A stretch of 64,000 nt of DNA from Blastocystis sp. Blastoise. Taxonomy: Eukaryota > Sar > Bigyra > Opalinata > Blastocystidae. Each line of letters begins with the position of its first letter. The stretch's first letter is position 1. The position numbers and the translations under genes are program-made. The notes beneath the pieces were generated by a model that worked only from the letters and a program-made list of their open reading frames with translations, searched no databases and was not told the DNA's origin. Of the stretch, positions 54,472 through 64,000 are shown one piece after another. The DNA is taken from contig JBBPEB010000014.1 of the NCBI GenBank assembly GCA_039096225.1, forward strand, positions 1,009,501 to 1,073,500. Reading direction: 5' to 3'.

Positions 54472-56894
54472 TATATATAAACAACACATATAAACAATAC
54501 AAATATTAAAAACAATTAATATATATATATACTTTTCTTTCTTCATTATCCATGTTAATTGGTTTACAATGAAATTATTTGAGGATTCACAATTATTATG
54601 TGTATATATATCGATTTGAAGTGTTTTTCGTCGAGAAGATGTTAAGAATTGTTTCATATAATCATGATTACAATCTTTACATGTTGATTCAATTCCTGCA
54701 ATTCTCTGAGGCCCGCCACAAATAGTTGGCGGTAAACCATGTATATAATTACATATTCCATATAAAATCGACTTCTCTGAAGCAATATTAGTATATGTAT
54801 TAATAGATATTAAAGGTGGAGGTATAATAGTTGTACTATATATATAATAAGTTTGTTCATATAATTTAGTTATATATGCATCATGATCAAATGAATAAAC
54901 ACAAAATTTTAATGATTTCTGAGTTTCTTGTATATATATAGAATTCAAACAAGCTACTATAATGGAATGTATATGTTGCGTATTGTCTTTCTTTAATAAT
55001 TTCATAACACATATAGAATATTGAATTTTTTGTGAATCTCCTTGTATTTCTTTCAATCCACACATATAAGCATATACTTTATGACATCGGTTATTCTTCT
55101 CAATTTCACAAAGTCGACTACTTGTCTTTGTATTAATATCTAATCCACCAAAAGGAAGGAATTGAACTTCTAATGAATTATATATAATATTCATAACAGT
55201 AGAAGACATATAACTTAAAAACCATAAAGAAGACACAATTTCAATATCAAAATAAATATAAATAGTTGAGATTGAATGAGGAACAAGGAATTCATAATAA
55301 GATGATAAATGTAATTGTCTTATATAACTATCATATCTCCAGGATTCCATTCTATTTTCTAAATTATCATAATCATATATCTTATGAATATTTTCACTAT
55401 ATACAGAATAAAGATGACTTGTTATCTTTAATTTAATATTTTGTGATGGACTTTCAATTGTTTTATTTTCTGGATCCATAAACATAGTTAATGAACTTAA
55501 TCGATATATATTTTCATTCATGAACATTTTATTATTCATATAAATACTTGTATGACGATTACCTTTATTTATTTTATTATTCATATTTGTAAATATATCT
55601 GAAGAATAAATACGATTATTATTATTATTTAAATATAACGTATAAGTAACTTCAGTATTTTCAGTTTTATTCGGTAAATATATAGGTCCTCGCAAACTAT
55701 TATGTTTATAGACAGAAGATGCATAATGTATTTTTCTTTGTTTATGAGAACTACTTAATGTAGATTCTCTATCTAAAAGCGGACTTATATAATCATTATC
55801 TTCAATATTTGTATTATATCTCTTTCGTTTAAACATACCTAACACACTTGAAATAGATTTCTTATGATTTTTATTCGTATTTTCAGGATTAATAGTAATA
55901 GATTTAGTCGTCGTAGGAATAGAAGATAAAGTAGATTTTACGTGAATAAAAGAAAGTTTACTTTTATCATTAGAATCTAAATTAATATCAATTTCTTTTC
56001 CTTTATCAGTAGTACTTTTCTTTGTTCTAGAATGCTTCTTCTTTTTATGTAAATTAGAATGCTTACGTTGACGATCTTCTTTATATATATCCTCTTTATC
56101 CTCATTAATCATAGATTCATCATTATATACTTCTGTCTTTTTATTTTCTTCTTCTGCAAATTCAGGGCTTTCTTCTTCTTCAACATCAACATGTTTATAT
56201 GATATACTTTTCTTTATATTCATATTTTTAATTGTATCATCATTCTCTTGTTGATTCGAATTTTCTTTTCGAATTTCATTAAATAATTCTTCTTTTAAAG
56301 AATTTACAGTATCACTATAAAGTATTTCTTTATTCTTCTTATTCGATTGATTTACTAATATACATCTAGGATCTTGTTGATTCTCTATATCTAAACAATC
56401 AATCTTTTTAGATTTATTTGTTCTTCTCTTCTTCTTCTTCTTCTTCTTCTTTTCTGTAGTGTCTATAACAACAGATTCATCATTTGTAGTATTATTTTCT
56501 TCATCTATTATTCTAGATGTATTCTTATCATTAATACTTTCTTCATTATTATAATGCAGAGTATCAGAAGAAGATTGAATAGAAGTGTCATCTACTGTAT
56601 TTATACTTGGAGAATTATTAGTATTTGTATTTATAGTAGTTGATCTATATAAATTACTTTGTGAATCACTAAGTGATGATCCATTAGGAATATAGGAATT
56701 GCCACTAGAAGAAGAAGTTGTTGATGACGAAGATGATGATAATTTAAATGGATTAATATGATATGATTGACTATTATCATTTATATTATCAGTAGCAGGT
56801 ATTTCATTAAAATTATTATGACTTATATTATTATTTATACTACTTTGTTCATTATTCATATTATTCTCATTTGTATAAACTGTTGATCCTATAA

Positions 56895-56976
<82 letters not shown>

Positions 56977-59900
56977 TGAGATATTATTATTATTATTATT
57001 TGAGATATTATTATTAGTAGTAGTAGTTGTTGTTGTTGTTGTAGCAGGAATACTAGTATCACTTTCTTGAGTAGAAGTAGAAGTAGATAAAGAAGAAATA
57101 GTAGAAGGAATACGAGATTTAGGTTTATATCTTTTTTTTGAAGATCTCTTCTTTCTTGATACATTCTGTTTTAGTGCTATACATTTAGGATGACGACGAT
57201 ATTGAAATAATGAACAATTTATACCCCCTGTATTCATTTGTGTATCTTCATCATCATCATTAGTATCAGTGTCTAATGGTGTTTCAACTGGACTAGATGA
57301 CGATTGTATATTCTGATTTGATAATAATGTTGATGAAGAAGAAAGTTCTGTTCCTATTGTTTCTCCTTTAATATTGGTATCAATAATTGCTGAATTCCTA
57401 TTATTTATATTATTTACATTATTTATATTATTTATATTATTTATATTATTTATATTATTTATATTATGATCAATATTTAGAGTATTATCATTGTTTTCTG
57501 ATTGATGTTGAAGAAGAGAAGTTTGAGATTGTATATGACTTTCTGTAGGAGAAGAAGCAGTCATAGACTGACGAGATACAGGAATAGCCATATTCCTAAT
57601 AAATCGATTCTGTCTTATATTTGCATGTTTATATTTACTTGATTTTGAAGATTCTTCATTATTGTCATCATTATCATTATTATTATTGGTATTATTATCA
57701 TCATTATCATCATTGGCAGAAGTATTTTCATTATTAGTCATAAAAGAGGGTAATTGGTCCTTTATTGCTGGATCTTCTAGATGTTCATCATTATTATTAT
57801 TCTCTATAGAATTTAATGGATCTGCAAATGTAGATAATGAATCACCATCATCATCTGTACTCATTGGATCTATTCTTGTCTTAGTATTTGTTATAGGAGT
57901 ATTTAAAGGAGTATTTATAGGAGTATTTAAAGGAGTATTTAAAGGAGTATTTAAAGGAGTATTTAAAGGAGTATTTAAAGGATTATTCATAGGATTATTC
58001 ATAGGATTATTCATAGGATTATTCATAGGATTATTCATAGGATTATTCATAGTATTCATAGTATTCATAGTATTCATATTATTCATAGGATTAGGGTTAA
58101 CTGCAGTATTTATAGATGGGTTTGTAAATGATGATTGACGGAATACAATAGGATTCTTTCGACTACTAAATATAACACGTCTATTTGTTGAACCCAAAGA
58201 CTTTAAGGTTTTTATACTAGTAAATGGAGATGAAGGATCTGTATTTGGATCCATAACAGGATTCGCATTTAAGCCATTCACTAATTTACTTGCTTCACTA
58301 CGATCTACATGCATAAAGTTAATATTATTATTCATATTATTATTCATATTATTATTCATATTATTCATAACATTCATATTATTATTCATATTATTATTCA
58401 TATTATTCATATTATTATTCATATTATTATTCATATTATTCATATTATTATTCATATTATTATTCATATTACTAAATGAAGAAGAAAGACCGTTATTATT
58501 TTGTATTCCATTTTCATTAATTATATTATTATCTATATTTCCTTGTGATATTCCTGTAGAAGTATTTATACTACTTATTCCATCTTTATGAAGTAATTCT
58601 TCATCACGAAGAGAATCTTCAGAAACAATATCATGTCCTATATTATCTTCTTCATCTCCTTCTTCTTCTCCTTCTGAATTATTATCTTCATTTCTCTCAT
58701 TATCAATATCTTCATCTTTAGTTGGTGATCGTATTTTTAATGATACTTTTGACTTATCAGAAGTAGTGATACTTATTCTATTCTGTTTCGACACAGATTC
58801 TCTATTATTTTTATTCATTTTTGTCTTTTTAAGTTTTTGATTTTTTAATGAAGATTTTCTTTTCCTAGGTAGAACTTCTTCCTCTTCTTCCTCTTCTTCT
58901 TCTTGTTCCTCTTCTTCATCAATTCGATGTTTATTAACATTCTTTTTAGAACGAGATAAAGGTGTTCTTTTAGTTTTCTTCTTTATAATCTCTTCTTCTT
59001 CTTCTTCTTCTAAAGATTTATTATTCTTATTTTTTTCTTCATCTTCTTCATTCTTTTCTTCTTCTTTTTCTTCTGTACTATTCTTTATACTCTTCTTTTT
59101 CTTCTTCTTTGGTTTCTCTATAGAATCATTTGTTATATCCATATTTTCAATTTTTTGTTTCTCTTCAAGAGCTTCTTCTTTCTCTTCATCCTCACTCTCA
59201 GCTTTCTTTAAACCTTCAGAATTATTATTATTATCATTATTATTATTATTTAATAGATTTAATCGTAAATCTTGACCTGTAGCTACTTGTGTATTATCTG
59301 GACTATTACTCATATCATCATTATCATCTTCATCTTCATTCTTATTGTCACCTATAGGCAAACTATGAATATCTTCAACTTGTTGTAAATGTAAAATCTC
59401 TTCTTTTTCTTGTTCTTTTCCTTCTGAGAAATGATTATCTTCCATATTAACATCTTTTGCTCCTAATCTTAATAATAAAGTATTTCCTTCTTTAGATGGA
59501 ATTCTATTCTTTTCTACTTTTGAACTTTCTTTAGAATCTAAAGTATCTTCTTTCTTTGTAGTTTTTTTAGAGACTCTTTTTGATTTTCTTTTCTTTCTCT
59601 TTCCTTCTTCTTCTTCTTCATCATCATCATCATCATCACTATTAATTCGTTCAATAACTAAAGAATCTGAAATATATTTATTTTCTGTATTCAAGGGATC
59701 ATCTTCTCCCTTGGATTCCATATTCATAGAATTATCTTTATTATTATTATCATCATCATTATTATCATTATTATTATTGTCATCATTAGTGTCTCCTTCT
59801 CCTTCTTCAGAATTCTCCTTAGAAAAACTATTATTTAAGATATTCTCTTCTTGAACACTTTTCTCTGGCAATACTTTTGTATTTTCATTATTATTATTAT

Positions 59901-61915
59901 TAGAAGGTATGGTATTCATAGATTCATTCTTCTTCTTATGATTATCTGATACTTTAATAACAGGAGGATTCAAAAGAGGACGTTCGGCTAATTGAGATTT
60001 TGTCATTGGTATAAATGAATATAATCTATTAATAATATCAACACATAAGCCACCACAAGGTTGACGATTGATACGAACAGCAGGTATTTCAGAAGGAATA
60101 GTATTATATGTATTATTAGTATAGTACATCTGATCTATTAACAACTATATATATATGTAGTATTATATAGATGATAAAGTAAGGTTTAAAAACGTTTGTA
60201 GTAGCAAATAATATATATATAATAAAATCAAGAATAGTGTTGTAAATCAATATATATATATAAAGAAAAATACTTATAAATCTATAATATAATCAATAAT
60301 ATATAATATATATATAATATATATATATATAATATATACTTGTTTTCCTCTTGAAGTAATACATTCTAAAATGTCCTTTTCATATGAAGGAGAACACTTA
60401 GCTAACGATGCTTTGGTATATTCATCACTATATATATATATATATATGTTATCAATAATTATAGGTAAAGAATACACTAAAATGATTTATTTCATTATAA
60501 TTATATAGGATAATATTTATAAATTACATATATACATATAGAAATAGTATATTAATCAAAGGAAGAAATATAATAGATATATATATATATATATATATAC
60601 AATTGAATGCATTTAAGCATAGGAATATAGATTCGATAGTCCTCAATAACGTCAATAGTACATGCTTGTAGTTTATTTGCAATAATTTCATTAATACCAT
60701 TCTTAGCTATAATCTTCTTCTTTGGAGATAAATACATATTAAACCCTGTTATTACTTTCATATTCACTCTCTCTGCAAATCTATATATGTATATATAGAT
60801 ATATAATCAAAGAAAATTAATATGGTATGTATAATTACTAATAATAATATTACATATATTTTACTAATAAGAATATATATATATATATACTGAGGAAAAT
60901 TAATAAGTTCCGTTTCAATGATGTCAAAAAGTGAAATAGTATCTTCTAAATAAGAAGTTAAATATATTTCAACTAGAATCTAGATATATATATATTGTAA
61001 TACGTTATATATTAATAATAATATACTGTATCACTTAAAGATTGCGTTCTTCGTGGAGTTCTATCACTCAAAGAATTACAACACTATAATAATATAAATC
61101 AATTTTAACATATATATATATATACTTCTATAGATAGATCATTATAATCTTTGCAAAGTATGTTCAATAGGTCCATAAATGGATAATAAAAAAGCTTATT
61201 AGAATAAGTCACAGATATATTAGTATCTTGATTCAAAACTGATAATGACGATAAATGAAGTGACTAGAAAAAAAAATTAAAAAAAAAATTGAACAATATG
61301 AAAAAAAAAGAGATAAAAAAGTAAACAGAAAAAAAAAGTAAAACTTTGAAAAATAAAATACAGAGAGAGCTTTGTTTGTGCAATTATGTATATCATTGAT
61401 TTTTCTGTTTGTACCCAACAGTTCTACCAATTGAGATTGACTAAAAGAGAATAATGAATTATTAATGGGCCATTTAAAAGTAAAATAGTAGCTATCATAT
61501 AAAAATAATAGATAGATACGGTTCTTTGCATGTAAGCAGTAATTTTGATATACTTATTGCTTCAGAAAAAGGTATGTTTGACATTAGACACATTTGAGAT
61601 ACGGCTACAAAGCACTGGATTTTGTCTCCAATACATTCAAATGAGTCTGTAGCACCTGATGACTTATTCAAAAATGCATATTCATACGAGACAGCAAGAT
61701 TGTGTTTTTCACTATATAATAAAGTAATCAATAATATTAAATACGTTAGTTCATGAGTTTTCAAATAAAAGTCATTGATTTGATCGAGTGTTTCTGATTG
61801 AATTGACGGTATGTGGACAATTAAGTTTCGAAAAGCCTATAGATTTAGTCTATTCTTTAAGTATATATACTAGTATTTCTTCAACAAAAAGAAATAGCAG
61901 GTAATACCAAATCAT
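53408..61915 (-). CDS. Giant secreted protein with about four GILT-like domains and a central low-complexity stretch
   Basis: Built from about 13 exons, about 2,500 residues. Start 61915 gives a signal peptide (MIWYYLLFLFVEEI). Four regions resemble GILT (IFI30), a lysosomal thiol reductase with signature C-x2-G-x3-C-x2-N-x4-C. Domain 4 shows it exactly, CSSGLLTCQLNMVLSC (~54280); domain 1 has CIGDKIQCFVAVSQMC (~61640) and domain 3 has CEIEKNNRCHKVYAYMC (~55115). Domain 2 (61010-60020) keeps the later Cys pattern (LKC..LAKC..ILEC..GKQLL). LPFGG before the domain 3 signature and HPVGG before domain 4 match GILT's PYG strand. Reductase CXXC is missing in all; domain 4 has NCESS. One 5.6-kb exon (60144-54533) carries the end of domain 2, 1,400 residues of Asn, Ser, Lys/Glu and Met-Asn repeats, and most of domains 3-4. 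Final intron 53634-53465 is uncertain: without it the protein ends at 53430 after an Asn/His run. Confidence 0.72.
53481..53625. repeat. ATTATG/ATTATTATG repeat at the 3' end of the multi-GILT gene
   Basis: About 145 bp of ATTATG and ATTATTATG units. In the sense direction it would code Asn-His repeats, but GTATATAAAA before and ATATATATAG after suggest it is intronic. Confidence 0.75.
56898..57013. repeat. AAT array with two variant cores, coding Asn
   Basis: AAT triplets on the minus strand, interrupted twice by TTGAGAT on plus (sense ATCTCAAAT), giving NISNNNNNISNN in the multi-GILT protein. The core differs by one base from the ATCTCAGAT form elsewhere. Confidence 0.88.
57900..58480. repeat. 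Coding minisatellites: NTPL, NPMN and MNN repeats
   Basis: In the long exon of the multi-GILT gene, 15-bp units at 57900-57980 (GTATTTAAAGGA on plus) encode NTPL, 57981-58080 encode NPMN/NTM, and 58325-58470 encode MNNN. All stay in frame. Confidence 0.85.
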
Positions 61916-62184
61916 ATTTCGTTTTAGAAATAAAAAAAAATGTATTTTCAAAATAGTGGTTTTTTGTCTGATAACCAGTGAAGAATGAGTTTTTCCAAAA
62001 AAAAATTGTTTTTTGTTTTTTCTTTTTAAATGGTCAAGGAGTCAAATAAAATAGACAATAGATATTCATAGAATAACTAAACATACTGAAATCGTAAAAA
62101 AATGATTTATATATAAGAACACCAATTAAATATTTATCAAAAAAACATATAAAGAAGAGAAGAATTGATTTAAAAGTTAAAGAA

Positions 62185-62459
62185 TTAATTAGTTGTATTG
62201 CTTCTACTTTCAAGAAGAAGTAGTTGTTGTTTAGCTCTTTCCGATATTCCTTTCGATTTCTTTAAGATTTGTTCATATCTATATATATATATATAATTTC
62301 AAATTAGAACAATAATAATATATATATATATATATTATATATTCATATATAGGCTCATTAGTTCCACGAATAATAACTTCATTAGAGTCTTCTTGTATTT
62401 CATAGAAGAATCGTTTATAATTCACTGAAGCAGTACTTAACCAACTCTCTAATTCATCT

Positions 62460-62497
<38 letters not shown>

Positions 62498-62832
62498 AAA
62501 AGAGAAGGATAATCATTAGAATAACATATATTTGATAATAAATAATAGTATATATACTTATATGAAGAATGGAAGTAAGATGGTCGATGGAGCTAGTTCT
62601 GAATAAAGGACAATAAACATCAAGAATCAATAAACGAATATTAGACATGATTTTTTGAATGAATTCATCACCTAAATAAGAGAAGAAGAAATCACTATAT
62701 AAGAATATTTCCATTTCTTTCATGTGTTCCTTAATATTATCAAAGTTCAAGTTAATTAATAAATCAACTAATAATTCTGTGAGAGGATCAGAATATACAG
62801 TACTAATACGTTTTAAGAGCTATATATATATT

Positions 62833-62912
<80 letters not shown>

Positions 62913-63252
62913 AATGTAAAATATTTATAATAATAATAAATATATATACATCAACAATATGTGATTTCCATGCCTTTTGGTTATTAATAACAGAGGCACA
63001 AACATAACGCATGAGCCAAGGACAACATAACTCAATAGTAGATAAATACCTGTATATATAATAATAATAATAATATCTCAGATAATAATAATAATAATAA
63101 TAATAAAAGTATATATAAATACTCTGTAGGTTTGGTCATATTGAAGATGATGTTATTAAATATGTCGATTCCCGCGGGGTGTTGAGCAGCGAGGAATAAA
63201 CTCCAGTGAAGAAGATAAGCACGTTGCTGGAGAAGCTCAGAAGGACTAGATG

Positions 63253-63283
<31 letters not shown>

Positions 63284-64000
63284 TTTGAATAATAACAATA
63301 ATCAGAAATAAAAATTTTGGATTACATATGATATATATATATAAATAAATATAATATAACATAATATAATACTATACATATCTATATCTATATACATCAG
63401 TAGAGATAATATCCATAATACGTTTCATTCCTAGAAAAGCATCTTGAGAGGACGAATGAAGTAAATCGGCAGCGAATTTGCCCCAAAGAGCGACGACAAG
63501 AGGATCATTAGGCATAGAGATAGGACGAGGAAGAGTAGGAGTTAAAAGAGTACTATATATAGATATAAGTATAGAATAATATGTAAGCAATAAAGGCATA
63601 TATATATAGAAGTATACTACTTTTAAACAAATATATATATATATACATATAATAGAAAAGAAGTTCTGAAGCTTCTTGATAAGCACCACAATCCATTTGG
63701 AATTTAGCGATAGAGAGAGATTCATCAATAGCAGAAGAAGATATCTATATATATATTATATATATATAAAATTAAAATAAAAATAATTAAAAATAATAAA
63801 AAAAAATGAACAATTATAAATATAAAAATTAACTAGTATACTATAATAAATGAAAAAAAAAAGAATAGAATAGATATTTCATGTTCTTGAAGAGCTTGTC
63901 TAGTAAATAAATTATCGTTAATAAGTTGATCGACAGTCTCTGTCTCATTAGATAAGAAAGAAACAAAATCATTTTCTTGAATAACTTTAAATTGAGCTAA
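62185..64000 (-). CDS. EIF3E: Eukaryotic translation initiation factor 3 subunit E (5' partial)
   Basis: The 3' part of eIF3e (INT6), a PCI-domain subunit of the initiation factor that helps recruit mRNA to the 40S ribosome. The gene runs off the right edge. Exons in order: KVIQENDFVSFLSNETETVD (~63960), IAKFQMDCGAYQEASELLFY (~63690), LVVALWGKFAADLLHSSSQD (~63500), QQRAYLLHWSLFLAAQHPAG (~63220), and the key match DPLTELLVDLLINLNFDNIK (~62780) with YSDFFFSYLGDEFIQ and LLILDVYCPLF, aligning with [20 protein letters not shown] of animal eIF3e. The winged-helix end reads EDELESWLSTASVNYKRFFY (~62440) and SKGISERAKQQLLLLES before TAA 62185. At least seven introns, one of which (62836-62908) is pure TA. 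Length fits the family's about 445 residues. Confidence 0.9.
62836..62908. repeat. (TA)n tract in an eIF3e intron
   Basis: About 73 bp of uninterrupted TA dinucleotides in the intron between two eIF3e exons. Confidence 0.9.
63057..63119. repeat. AAT array with ATCTCAGAT core in an eIF3e intron
   Basis: AAT triplets around ATCTCAGAT at 63074-63082, flanked by splice-type TATATATAC and GTATATATA ends; antisense to the gene, so the sense strand reads ATT. Confidence 0.88.

Noticed and set aside
57662-58138. Plus-strand ORF with GVFKGVFIG repeats
   Set aside because: Antisense of the NTPL/NPMN minisatellites in the multi-GILT gene.

Overview
The window is nuclear DNA from a very AT-rich eukaryote. 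Genes are packed and mostly split by short introns that begin GTATATAT and end TATATAG. Coding exons carry long asparagine (AAT) tracts. Stop usage and open exons fit the standard code, and nearly every gene ends in TAA. The genes found (eIF3e, Misato/DML1, a CDK, NUP50-like, LIN54/tesmin-like, TPR-J protein, prominin-like, GILT-like) are broadly eukaryotic. Together they do not fix the lineage; I read it as an AT-rich protist, unplaced. No tRNA, rRNA, CRISPR array or transposase was recognised.

Layout: <1-4120 (+) 3' part of a large type I membrane protein with discoidin-like and putative-Ig modules; 4622-8993 (-) secreted GH31 alpha-glucosidase; 9755-13453 (-) prominin-like five-pass protein; 13695-15692 (+) NUP50-like Ran-binding nucleoporin; 16502-20318 (+) large secreted protein A of an unrecognised family; 21235-26620 (-) Asn-rich TPR plus DnaJ protein; 27457-30966 (-) acidic coiled-coil protein; 31345-35133 (+) unrecognised type I membrane protein; 35616-37003 (-) two-RRM/RS splicing-type factor; 37358-37573 (-) small ORF; 37748-42071 (+) CXC-domain DNA-binding protein; 43347-47193 (-) secreted protein B, paralogue of A; 47980-50782 (-) Misato; 51128-52749 (-) CDK; 53408-61915 (-) giant secreted protein with about four GILT-like domains split by a roughly 1,400-residue low-complexity stretch; 62185->64000 (-) eIF3e.

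The genes do not form one pathway. Six or seven of the sixteen encode secretory-pathway or surface proteins. The most novel items are the multi-GILT protein, the A/B secreted pair with a conserved phase-1 intron after an identical-length signal exon, and a recurrent ATCTCAGAT core inside AAT arrays in exons and introns. Many apparent ORFs starting or ending in IYIYIY are introns read through; gene models here were joined by hand from splice sites and reading phase.
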